From positions 1 to 14,475 of the forward strand of contig CAZHRJ010000080.1 in the NCBI GenBank assembly GCA_964534765.1: a stretch of 14,475 nucleotides of DNA, in the 5' to 3' direction. This document shows positions 1 to 7,168 of this stretch, piece after piece (positions within the stretch are counted from its first letter, which is position 1; each line of letters opens with the position of its first letter). A model generated the notes under the pieces. It did not search any database. It had not been told where the DNA came from and saw nothing but the letters and a program-made list of their open reading frames with translations. The position numbers and the translations under genes are program-made. Source of the DNA: CAZHRJ01 sp964534765. Its GTDB lineage: Bacteria; Lindowbacteria; 2-12-FULL-62-27.

Positions 1-1
1 C

Positions 2-34
2 GTCCCCAAAGACAAAGAGGGCATCGTCAGATAA
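2..34 (+). CDS. Possible 3' end of a plus-strand gene (partial)
   Basis: Frame 2 of the plus strand is open from the left edge to a TAA at 32-34 and would end in VPKDKEGIVR, a plausible charged C-terminus with mostly G or C third positions. It would converge on the minus-strand acyl-CoA ligase, whose stop lies 9 nt further on. Only ten codons are visible, so this may be chance. No family can be assigned, and no start on the opposite strand looks better. No hairpin terminator is evident in the AT-rich 30-48 stretch. Confidence 0.22.
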   Translation, partial: VPKDKEGIVR

Positions 35-43
35 TTTTATTTG

Positions 44-1495
44 TTACAGGCTTTTAGGTCTGGTATCGAGAATCCGGATTTCCTTCAGCGCGGTTTCCAT
101 TCTGGTTCGGTCGAGCATTTCCGCGAGAGGGAGGACGTGTATTTCGTTGGGGCTGATTTCGCAGGATGCATGAAGATCCTTTTTGATCTGTGATGCGGCG
201 TCCCCCGACGCGCTGGTGCTCCATGCGACGTATAGAATGACCTCGTCGACCTCGTGAGGGTCGTTGTCTTTTTTCCGGATTTCGATCTGCCATTCCTCCA
301 CTCCCGGGTTGCCGTCGAGGAGTGCCGCGATATTGTTGAGATTCACCAGGGTGCCTTTGATTTTGGTCAGCCGAAGATCCTTGATGTTTGAAACGCGATT
401 GATCGGTCCCATCAGCCGCGGTCCCGCGGCGCCGCAGTGCGGACAGGGCTTGAAGGTGAGTCCACCTTCAGCAATGTCGCCGGTCCGGTATCGCCAGATC
501 AGGGTGCCGGCGCCGCGGAGCGGTGTGTAGATAATTTCACCCGGGGAATCGGGCGGGAGGATCTTGCCGGTCACCGGGTCGGCGATTTGGATGAGATCGA
601 GATGTGGAGTCAGGTGGTATCCGCTGGTGACATCCGGGTCGGTTGTGGGGCATTCGCCCCAGGCTTTTTTTGCCTCTGTAAATCCGTAGGTGGAGAAGAC
701 GACGGGCTGTCTGGCGCCGGATTCCATGAGGATTGAAATGATTTTTCGTTTCATTCCCGGCGGAACTTTTTCCGCGCCGAGGATCACCTTCTGAACGCTT
801 CCCATCGGAATTTTCGCCGCCCGGGCCTCCCGGAGGACGTGATACGTGTAGCTGGGCACGCCGACGATTGCGGACGGTTTGATCCGGTCGATGAGCTTCA
901 GGTGCGCGTCCGTCCCCATGGCCTTTCCGCCGCCGGTTTGCAGCATGAAGACCCTGGACTCAAATCCGGCGATACAGCACTGCCAGAATGCCAGATGCGG
1001 CGCGTAAGGAAAAAACGAGAGCACCCGGTCCGGATACGCCAGTTGGAAACTCCGGATGAGTCTTCTGCCCGCGATCGCCAGGATCTCCATGTCCTCCTGC
1101 GCGTAGATAAACGATATGGGGTCGGCGGTCCGGCCGGTGGTTGCGGTGAGGAGGATGGGGTGGAATTTTTCAGCGAATTTTTTTTTGTCGAGCGCGATCG
1201 GAATGAGTTTCCAGATCGGCCAGTGCCTGCGGATGGCCTGCGGCGTGGGCGCGACGATAAACTGTTTTTGTTTTTCCGGTTCTTTGGGAGACGCGATCAG
1301 ATCGCTTTTTGAGAGATAGGGAAGTTTGCCGAGATCCCCGACCGTCCGGATCGCGCCGGCGGGCAGGCCGGCCCGGTCAAAAAAATCGGCGGTGAAGGGG
1401 TGAAAGGGTCTGAGAATGAAACGGAAAAAAGAAGCGAGGAGCCGGTCCTGCTCGCGCCGGACGGTGCCTTCGGAAATCAGCGTTTCGTCGGCCAA
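44..1495 (-). CDS. PaaK-like AMP-forming acyl/aryl-CoA ligase
   Basis: A 483-residue member of the adenylate-forming (ANL) superfamily, closest in style to phenylacetate-CoA ligase/CapK proteins. These activate a carboxylic acid as acyl-AMP and usually transfer it to CoA in the cytoplasm. Visible motifs are a degenerate phosphate loop (TATTGRTADP, about 117-126), the A5 motif YGFTEA (270-275), the A7 motif YRTGD (336-340), a PaaK-type CPHCG (351-355) and a C-terminal RTRMETALKEIR segment with a candidate A10 lysine. The N-terminus has the LPYLSKSDL segment seen in PaaK proteins. The start is TTG; no in-frame ATG occurs until residue 136. It lies inside the end of secF (19-nt overlap), implying coupling to the Sec operon. 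No strong Shine-Dalgarno is seen. The substrate is unknown: an aromatic or fatty acid, or a cell-surface role as for CapK, are all possible. Confidence 0.85.
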   Translation of the reverse strand: MADETLISEGTVRREQDRLLASFFRFILRPFHPFTADFFDRAGLPAGAIRTVGDLGKLPYLSKSDLIASPKEPEKQKQFIVAPTPQAIRRHWPIWKLIPIALDKKKFAEKFHPILLTATTGRTADPISFIYAQEDMEILAIAGRRLIRSFQLAYPDRVLSFFPYAPHLAFWQCCIAGFESRVFMLQTGGGKAMGTDAHLKLIDRIKPSAIVGVPSYTYHVLREARAAKIPMGSVQKVILGAEKVPPGMKRKIISILMESGARQPVVFSTYGFTEAKKAWGECPTTDPDVTSGYHLTPHLDLIQIADPVTGKILPPDSPGEIIYTPLRGAGTLIWRYRTGDIAEGGLTFKPCPHCGAAGPRLMGPINRVSNIKDLRLTKIKGTLVNLNNIAALLDGNPGVEEWQIEIRKKDNDPHEVDEVILYVAWSTSASGDAASQIKKDLHASCEISPNEIHVLPLAEMLDRTRMETALKEIRILDTRPKSL

Positions 1496-3036
1496 AGATA
1501 GACGATGGGGCTGGAGACAAAGATGGAGGAGTAGGTTCCGACCAGGATGCCGACGAACAGGGACAGCGAAAACCCCTCCAGGACCGGGCCGCCGAAGAAG
1601 AACAGGGAGAGGACGGCCAGTAGAGTGGTGACCCCGGTGACGACCGTTCGGGAGAGAGTCTGAGCGATGCTGGTATTGAGGACGTGTTTGAGATCAGCCC
1701 CGCGCATGGCGGCGAGGTTTTCACGAATGCGGTCATAGACGACGATGGTGTCGTTGAGGGAATAGCCGATGAGCGTGAGGATGGCGGCGATGAGGTTGAT
1801 ATCGTATTCATAGCCGAGCACCGACATGAGTGGAATGACGGTGAGCGCGTCATGAAGGAGCGTGACGACGGCGCCGACTCCAAACCGGAATTCGAACCGG
1901 ATCCAGATGTAAGCCAGCATGGCCAGCAGGGACAGCAAAATGACGACGACGGCTTTCTGCCGAAGTTCCGCGCCGATTCGAGACGAGACCTGATCCGTTT
2001 TGATCAGGACGAATGCGCCCGTATAGGCGCTTTCCGACAGGATCTGCCCGAGCAGACTGGCCGGCGCGATATCCGCGCGCTGGAGAGCGTCCAGCGCCGA
2101 TTTGTAGAACCCGCGGGATTCCTTCCCGGCGATCAGTCTGGCGATCGGCGGACCGAACTCATCCGAAAACGCGTCCGGATACAGATCTTTCAGAACGGCC
2201 GCCAGATCTTCCGGCCTGCCGGCGTACTCCCGAAGATCGAACTTGATTTCCTCAAGAGTCGGCGCCCGGAGGAGGAATTTGTTCTCCAGTGGGCCGGGAT
2301 CGAGTCCCGCGGACCGAAGGAGCGGGTTGAGATCCTCGATGGACTGAGCCGATGGGATCCGCGCGGCGATGTCCCGCGCGAGGCGTCGGAGCGCCATTTC
2401 GCGGGCGAATGCGAGGAGCCGGTCCGACGTCGGGACCTGATTCAGATCGATCTGGCCGCCGGGAGAGCCGAATCGGCGTTCGAGTTCCGCGGCGAGTCTG
2501 CCCGCGGTGGTGGTGTTGACATGGTCGGAAATATTTTTCAGAAGTCTGCCGGTCTCCAGCCCGTTGGTTTCGGCGATGACCCTGGAGTAAAAAGTTTCGT
2601 CAAAGAGGATCATTCCGGCGAGTCGGGATTTGAGATCGTCAACCGACGAAACCGGCGCGCCGCGAACCGCCGCGGACGCCTTTTCCATCAATTCAAACCC
2701 CTTGACCTGAATGACCACTTCGCCCTCGGCCTCCTTGCCGATAGTCTGTACCTGAGCGGACGGATCGACGGCGAGAGCGGCCTCGCGCACGCGGCCGAGG
2801 AGTTCCACGGAGCTGGGCTGATTGAATTTGAAGATATGCCGGATGCCGCCCGTGAAATCGATGCCGTAGTTGAGTCCGCCCGCGGCCAGCACCCAGACCC
2901 AGAACACCAGGACGCTCAGTCCCGACAGAGCGAATGCGATATTCCGTCTGCCGATAAAATCGAACGAGACCAGTGCCGCCCAGTTGGAATTTCCACCCTG
3001 CGGCTGGGGCGGCGGCATGCGGGTATTGGGCGGCAT
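1477..3036 (-). CDS. secF: Protein translocase subunit SecF with expanded periplasmic domain
   Basis: SecF, the RND-type partner of SecD. With SecD and YajC it uses the proton motive force to pull exported proteins through SecYEG. The 519-residue protein has TM1 at about 33-53, the conserved GIDFTGG at 58-64, and TM2-TM6 from about 361 onward, with the family signature IGYSLNDTIVVYDRIREN at 423-440. Typical SecF is about 300-330 residues. The excess lies between TM1 and TM2: about 290 residues separate GIDFTGG from SSRIGAEL, against about 90 in E. coli. The start was set at ATG 3036 because it overlaps the secD stop as TGATG, the classic coupled arrangement. An upstream in-frame ATG (3096) lies inside secD and was rejected. 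The N-terminus before TM1 is proline/asparagine rich. Confidence 0.95.
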   Translation of the reverse strand: MPPNTRMPPPQPQGGNSNWAALVSFDFIGRRNIAFALSGLSVLVFWVWVLAAGGLNYGIDFTGGIRHIFKFNQPSSVELLGRVREAALAVDPSAQVQTIGKEAEGEVVIQVKGFELMEKASAAVRGAPVSSVDDLKSRLAGMILFDETFYSRVIAETNGLETGRLLKNISDHVNTTTAGRLAAELERRFGSPGGQIDLNQVPTSDRLLAFAREMALRRLARDIAARIPSAQSIEDLNPLLRSAGLDPGPLENKFLLRAPTLEEIKFDLREYAGRPEDLAAVLKDLYPDAFSDEFGPPIARLIAGKESRGFYKSALDALQRADIAPASLLGQILSESAYTGAFVLIKTDQVSSRIGAELRQKAVVVILLSLLAMLAYIWIRFEFRFGVGAVVTLLHDALTVIPLMSVLGYEYDINLIAAILTLIGYSLNDTIVVYDRIRENLAAMRGADLKHVLNTSIAQTLSRTVVTGVTTLLAVLSLFFFGGPVLEGFSLSLFVGILVGTYSSIFVSSPIVYLWPTKR

Positions 3037-4355
3037 CAGATGGGCAATCGAAGGATGTCCGGCCGGCGGGTGCAGATCATAAAGAGTGTGCGGCACCCGA
3101 AGAGCGCGGTGAACATGCTGGCCAGGATTCCGATGATGAGTGTCACGGCGAATCCCTTGATCGGGCCCGCGCCGAATTTATACAGGACGACGGCGGTGAT
3201 GAGAGTGGTGAGGTTGGAGTCGAAGATGGTCAGGAAAGCCCTTGAAAATCCCGCGTCGATGGCGGTGCGAAACGTCCGGCCGGCGCGGAGTTCCTCCTTG
3301 ATGCGTTCATAGACGAGGACGTTGGCGTCGACTGCCATGGCGACGGTGAGGAGGAGCCCCGCGATGCCGGGAAGGGTCAGGGTTCCCTCCATGAGAGCCA
3401 TCGACCCCAGCACGAGGATGATGTTGGCCAGGAGCGCCACGGTCGCGATCAATCCGGAGAACTTGTACCAGGCCACAACGAACCCCATCGTCAGAAGGAA
3501 TCCGGCAGCCGATGCCGTCAAGCCTTTGAGGATGGAGTCGAGTCCCAGGGAAGGCCCGACGGCGCGCTCTTCGATGATGCGGACCTCAGTCGGCAGCGCG
3601 CCGGCGTTGAGGACAACGGCCAGGTCCTTGGCCTCGTCCATTGTGAACCGTCCTTCGATCACGCCGTGTCCGCCGGTGATGGCCGTTCGAATGACCGGCG
3701 CGGACTGGACGATGCCGTCGAGGATGATGGCCAGTTTACGGTTGACGTTGCGAGAGGTGATTTCGCCGAAGAGCGCGGCGCCCTCGTCATTAAAGGCGAA
3801 GGCGACGTTGGGAGTATTGGTCATGGGATCATACTGGATGAATGCCTGTTTGAGGAACTGTCCGGTCATGAGGATTTTTTGTTCGACGAGCCACGGAGTC
3901 GTATCCCGCCGCTGGTGGGTGACCGGATCGCGGTTGTCCTGATAGAGGAGTTCATATCCATCAGGCGTGTTGCCCTGTTTGGCCGTTTCGAGGAGTTCAT
4001 CGTTGACAAGCCTGAATTCGAGTACGGCCGTCTTGCCGATGACCGCCTTGGCCCGTTCCGGATCTTTTTCGCCGGGCAACTCCACGACGATTTTGTCCTT
4101 GCCGGCCCGGGAGATGTTCGGCGAGGTCATACCGAACTGATCGATCCGGTTACGGATGATCTGGATGGCCTTGTCCACTTCCTGCTCGACCTTGTCCGCC
4201 GGGATATGCTCGGTTTCGACCTCCATGGTGAGCAGGATCCCGCCTTTGAGATCCAGTCCGAGATTGATTTTATCCGGGAGGGGATAGAGGGCGATGTACG
4301 CCAAGACCAGGATGGCGATCAGGATGATGGATCTTGGGAGGATGGACCGAGTCAC
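3036..4355 (-). CDS. secD: Protein translocase subunit SecD
   Basis: SecD, a 439-residue membrane protein that cooperates with SecF and YajC in late steps of Sec export. TM1 is at about 7-24, followed by the family motif NLGLDLKGG. The periplasmic P1 head is compact, followed by LDGIVQSAPVI and GRFTMDEAKDLAVVLNAG, the boundary of the conserved P1 base. A six-helix C-terminal domain contains the signature AVDANVLVYERIKEE. It is shorter than E. coli SecD (615) but normal for compact bacterial versions. The start is GTG at 4355, overlapping the stop of the upstream gene as GTGA. A GGAG lies 10 nt upstream (4366-4369). The stop overlaps the secF start, so production of the two subunits is probably coupled. 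Confidence 0.97.
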   Translation of the reverse strand: MTRSILPRSIILIAILVLAYIALYPLPDKINLGLDLKGGILLTMEVETEHIPADKVEQEVDKAIQIIRNRIDQFGMTSPNISRAGKDKIVVELPGEKDPERAKAVIGKTAVLEFRLVNDELLETAKQGNTPDGYELLYQDNRDPVTHQRRDTTPWLVEQKILMTGQFLKQAFIQYDPMTNTPNVAFAFNDEGAALFGEITSRNVNRKLAIILDGIVQSAPVIRTAITGGHGVIEGRFTMDEAKDLAVVLNAGALPTEVRIIEERAVGPSLGLDSILKGLTASAAGFLLTMGFVVAWYKFSGLIATVALLANIILVLGSMALMEGTLTLPGIAGLLLTVAMAVDANVLVYERIKEELRAGRTFRTAIDAGFSRAFLTIFDSNLTTLITAVVLYKFGAGPIKGFAVTLIIGILASMFTALFGCRTLFMICTRRPDILRLPI

Positions 4356-5539
4356 TGCGCGCCGGCTCCAGCCAGTTTTCCGCGGGACAATCGGGCGATG
4401 TCGAGCACCAATCTGACCTCGCCCTCACCCATATTCAATTTTTGGGAAATCGTCTCCGGCGGCGCGCCCTGAGACGCGAGCCGGACGACTTCCTTGTACT
4501 CGTTTTCCGCAAGTTCCGGCGGGAGAAGGAAAATTTCGGGCCCGGCCGCGAGGGTTTCGTGTTCAGGTACCGCCGGCTCCGGCTGGGCCGGCGATTCATC
4601 GGCGGCAGGGTCCATCGCTGTCACGGCGTCGTCCTCTCTTTTTGCGGCTGCCCGGCGGCGCTGCTCGGAGATGAGCCGCGCGAAGAATTTTTTGGTTTCC
4701 GCGTCGATCTGACTTTGCGGCCGGATCTGGGATTTTTGCTGCTGCCGGCCGCGCCGAAAGAGCCACCAGGCGATGAGGACGGATGCCGCAAGTCCCGCGC
4801 AGGCGGCCGTCATGATCCACCATGGAGTTGCGTCCGTGTGAGCGGCCGCTGTGGATGTGAGGTCGGCCGGGCGCGGCTGTTCCCGCTGCATTTTTTCAAG
4901 ATCACTGGCCAGATCGTCCAAATCGACCGGCACCTCAACCTCGTGATAGACGGGCAGGGCCGGCTCGGCCGCGGGTGGAGCCGCCGAGGAAGATTTTGCG
5001 GCGCGCGCCGGTGGTTCGGCGACGAGTCTTGGCTGAGCGGATTTACGGACATCATCCAGGAGTTGCTCAATGTCGGGCAGGGATACGGCCGGTTTTCTGG
5101 CGGCGGTTTTTTGTTTTTTATCAATCTTTGCCGGCTGGGCGTTGGCGGGTTTTTCCGGCGCGGATTTTTGCGCCTTCGGCTCGAGGTTGGTCGTTTTGTC
5201 AGATTCAGTGACCGGTTTCTCCACTTGCTGAGCCTGTGACCCGACAGCGCCCGCGGCGGCCGGCGTCGCGGTCGCGAGCGACGCGGGAGCGGGCAAATCT
5301 TTTTTTTCAGGCCAGCCGATTTCATTCGTGAGGAAGAAAAAGGATTTCCCGGCCGGATCGGTCTTCAATCCGCTGGAGGACTCATATCCCTTTCTTGGTT
5401 CCGGCCGCGCCGAGAGGTCCGCCTGCGCGCCCTCGGACTCGTCCGCCCCGCGTTCGACGGCGCCGGCCACGCCGACGGCGCAGGTCACGGCCAAGCACCA
5501 GAGGGGTATCAGGGACAAACGCCGGCGGGCCGGGATCAA
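4352..5539 (-). CDS. Unknown single-pass membrane protein with C-terminal HTH-like helices
   Basis: Not recognised as a named family. The 395-residue product begins with a signal-peptide-like stretch (RRR then a hydrophobic core, candidate cleavage near AGA at 25-27). A long low-complexity region rich in Ala, Pro, Lys and Glu follows (about 28-235). One transmembrane helix is at about 239-262, followed by RRGRQQQK, so the C-terminus is probably cytoplasmic. The end (about 346-385: YKEVVRLASQGAPPETISQKL, GEGEVRLVL) looks like the short helix-turn-helix-like tail of DUF6115/DUF2802-type proteins; this is pattern recognition, not a search result. The start is TTG at 5539, 9 nt after the TPR gene. 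Later starts would cut the signal peptide. The stop overlaps secD by 4 nt, suggesting a role linked to SecDF or envelope biogenesis. Confidence 0.82.
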   Translation of the reverse strand: MIPARRRLSLIPLWCLAVTCAVGVAGAVERGADESEGAQADLSARPEPRKGYESSSGLKTDPAGKSFFFLTNEIGWPEKKDLPAPASLATATPAAAGAVGSQAQQVEKPVTESDKTTNLEPKAQKSAPEKPANAQPAKIDKKQKTAARKPAVSLPDIEQLLDDVRKSAQPRLVAEPPARAAKSSSAAPPAAEPALPVYHEVEVPVDLDDLASDLEKMQREQPRPADLTSTAAAHTDATPWWIMTAACAGLAASVLIAWWLFRRGRQQQKSQIRPQSQIDAETKKFFARLISEQRRRAAAKREDDAVTAMDPAADESPAQPEPAVPEHETLAAGPEIFLLPPELAENEYKEVVRLASQGAPPETISQKLNMGEGEVRLVLDIARLSRGKLAGAGAQ

Positions 5540-5548
5540 CTTCGAGTA

Positions 5549-6685
5549 CTACCTTTTCTTGCGGGCGAGGAGGATTTTTTCCTTGATGGGTCTGCCTTCG
5601 ATACCGAAAATTCCCATCGTCTGCGGCTCATATTTGTCGTTCAATTCCTTGACCAGGGTCCACTGTTCGACCGCCTCATCGAACCGGCCCATGGCGTAGA
5701 GGGTATTGCCGAGAAAGTCGTGGAAGAAATCGACGGTCGGTTCAAGCTCGATGGCCTTGCGCATGGCCGTGAGCCCGTCATCCAGTTTTTTCATGGCGTA
5801 GTATGCCAAGCCGAGGTTAAGGAACGCGTTGGAAGCATCCGGCTGAATTTTGATGACCGTCCGGTACTGAGTGACGGCCGCGCGGAGATGTTCGCCGGAT
5901 TCCTGTTCGCGATTATTGGCGATGAGATAGATCCCGCGGTGGAGGAGGGAATTGCCGAGCATGAAGATGCTGGTGGGGTTGGAATATCCCATTTCGATGG
6001 ATCGGCGGAAATTCTGACCGGAATGCCAGAACTCCTCCTTGTCGCTCCGGAAATCACCCTGAGCGTAATAGGCGCTGCCGAGCCAGAAAAAGTATTCGGC
6101 GCTGGAGGCGTCGATTTCAACCGCCTTGGACAAATTGTCAACCGCCTTGGCCCATTCGCCCATTTCGAGGAACGTGCGGCCGAGGACGAAATAGGAATTG
6201 GGGTTTTTGGGTTCCGACTCGACCGCCTTTTGAAGGCTGCGGATGGCGGCCGTGAATTCACCGAGGTTGAAATAGCAGAGCCCGATTTTGTAATGGGCCT
6301 CGAAATCATTTTCCCGGACCTTGAGGATCGGCTCGAATTCCTGTATGGCTTTCCGGAAAATGCCCTGATCGAAATAGATATTCCCGAGCCGGCTCATGGC
6401 CTGAGTGTGCCGCGGGTCGAGTTTGATGCAGACCTGGTACTCCTCCGTCGCCTTCTGCACGGATTTCAATCGTTCGTACGTCCGGCCGAGGAAGAAATGG
6501 TATTTGGGGACGCTGGGATTCATGGCCACGGCCTTGGCGAACTCCACCGCCGCCGCGCGGTCATTGCTTTCGAAGAACTTGCGGTGCCCTTCCTTGTAGT
6601 AATCCTCTGAATTTTCCGCCGCCGCGGCCGGCGCGGTGAGGATGGCGAGAGACAGGAAAGCGGTCAAGAGACGATAGGGCCGCAT
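5549..6685 (-). CDS. Exported TPR-repeat protein
   Basis: A 378-residue protein with a Sec signal peptide (RPYRLLTAFLSLAILTAPAAA, cleavage near residue 23), so probably periplasmic. The rest is almost entirely tetratricopeptide repeats. About nine units can be followed from residue 27 to 352, recognisable by recurring G-Y/F-A-P positions (for example LGRTYERLKS, LGNIYFDQGIF, IGLCYFNLGEF, LGLAYYAMKK, LGNTLYAMGRF). Two units near 196-285 are longer than 34 residues. TPR arrays are protein-binding scaffolds; the partner cannot be read from the sequence. The gene starts 1 nt after the yajC stop and is 9 nt from the next gene, within the Sec operon. The C-terminus is basic (KEKILLARKKR). Confidence 0.93.
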   Translation of the reverse strand: MRPYRLLTAFLSLAILTAPAAAAENSEDYYKEGHRKFFESNDRAAAVEFAKAVAMNPSVPKYHFFLGRTYERLKSVQKATEEYQVCIKLDPRHTQAMSRLGNIYFDQGIFRKAIQEFEPILKVRENDFEAHYKIGLCYFNLGEFTAAIRSLQKAVESEPKNPNSYFVLGRTFLEMGEWAKAVDNLSKAVEIDASSAEYFFWLGSAYYAQGDFRSDKEEFWHSGQNFRRSIEMGYSNPTSIFMLGNSLLHRGIYLIANNREQESGEHLRAAVTQYRTVIKIQPDASNAFLNLGLAYYAMKKLDDGLTAMRKAIELEPTVDFFHDFLGNTLYAMGRFDEAVEQWTLVKELNDKYEPQTMGIFGIEGRPIKEKILLARKKR

Positions 6686-6686
6686 G

Positions 6687-7013
6687 CTATTTGGCCTCCG
6701 CGGGCGCCGCGGGTCTGCTGGAAACGGCGGACTTATTGATTTTGACGCGGACGTTATCGGCGATTTTCAGGACGAAATGGTCATCGCGGACATCCGCGAT
6801 CTGGCCGTGGATGCCTCCGGATGTGACGACGTCATCGCCCTTTTTAAGAGCGTCGATCATGGTCTGATGTTCTTCCTGGCGTTTTTTCTGAGGCCGGATG
6901 AGGAGGAAGTAGAAGATGACAATGATGAGGACAAAGGGAACGAGCTGGATCAAGACACCCGGCCCGGGCGTTGTCTGGGGCGATTCAGCAGCGAAAGCCG
7001 GCAGCATCCACAT
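6687..7013 (-). CDS. yajC: Preprotein translocase subunit YajC
   Basis: YajC, the small single-pass membrane subunit of the SecDF-YajC complex. The 108-residue protein has a short AFAAESPQTTPGPG N-terminus, one TM helix (about 20-39, LVPFVLIIVIFYFLLI), the diagnostic RPQKKRQEEH directly after it, and the conserved KKGDDVVTSGGIHGQI beta-barrel segment. The start was placed at ATG 7013 rather than an upstream in-frame ATG (7082), because this gives the usual length and N-terminus of the family and has a GGGAGG 12 nt upstream (7026-7031). It is the first gene of the secDF unit, preceded by a convincing promoter. The next gene begins 1 nt after its stop. Confidence 0.95.
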   Translation of the reverse strand: MWMLPAFAAESPQTTPGPGVLIQLVPFVLIIVIFYFLLIRPQKKRQEEHQTMIDALKKGDDVVTSGGIHGQIADVRDDHFVLKIADNVRVKINKSAVSSRPAAPAEAK

Positions 7014-7046
7014 CGAACTCGTCAACCTCCCAAGCGTTTTAGGTGC

Positions 7047-7061
7047 GGCGTTACAAACGCC
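7047..7061 (-). other. Small perfect stem-loop in yajC leader
   Basis: A perfect 6-bp inverted repeat with a 3-nt loop (GGCGTT-TGT-AACGCC on the minus strand) lies in the predicted 5' leader of yajC, 34 nt before the start codon and upstream of its GGGAGG. It has no T-tract and so is not a standard terminator. It could affect leader stability or ribosome access, or be incidental. Confidence 0.4.
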
Positions 7062-7098
7062 AACCCACTTGACCCATTCCACTTATCGACAAAGCGGG

Positions 7099-7127
7099 AT
7101 TGTGTCTCAAGTGAGACTTGGGGTCAA
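7099..7127 (-). promoter_or_regulatory. Sigma70-like promoter of the yajC-secDF operon
   Basis: On the minus strand TTGACC (7127-7122, five of six matches to the -35 consensus) is separated by exactly 17 nt from CACAAT (7104-7099, four of six matches to the -10). Initiation near 7092 would give a leader of about 80 nt before yajC. The rimI-yajC gap is 155 nt, the only sizeable space before the six-gene unit, which fits a promoter position. The -10 is imperfect, so activity is inferred. Confidence 0.6.
7104..7120. repeat. Overlapping inverted repeats in the promoter spacer
   Basis: GTCTCA-AG-TGAGAC (7104-7117) is a perfect 6-bp inverted repeat with a 2-nt centre. Overlapping it, CAAGT-GAG-ACTTG (7108-7120) is a second perfect 5-bp inverted repeat. 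Both lie mostly within the 17-nt spacer of the predicted yajC promoter, the usual place for a repressor or MerR-type operator. No regulator gene is adjacent. The binding role is inference. Confidence 0.42.
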
Positions 7128-7168
7128 GAGCCAGTTCGGGCAGATCCGGAGAATCGTCGATCCCCACG

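Noticed and set aside
3037..3096. Upstream in-frame ATG giving a 20-residue longer SecF
   Set aside because: It would lie inside the end of secD. The TGATG overlap at 3034-3038 is a much better start.
1684..3312. Long open plus-strand frame (542 codons) opposite secF
   Set aside because: It lies antisense to a clearly conserved secF/secD pair, has an arginine/aspartate-rich composition typical of antisense frames in GC-rich DNA, and shows no domain.
4334..5239. Plus-strand open frame opposite the membrane-protein gene
   Set aside because: The composition is low-complexity Arg/Gly/Phe and mirrors the Ala/Pro-rich gene on the other strand. No ribosome site or motif.
5720..6610. Plus-strand 296-codon open frame opposite the TPR gene
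   Set aside because: Antisense shadow of a well-supported TPR repeat array; its own repeats are only reflections of the TPR periodicity.
7014..7082. Longer yajC start at 7082
   Set aside because: It adds a 23-residue extension not seen in YajC, while ATG 7013 gives the family length and has a GGGAGG upstream.
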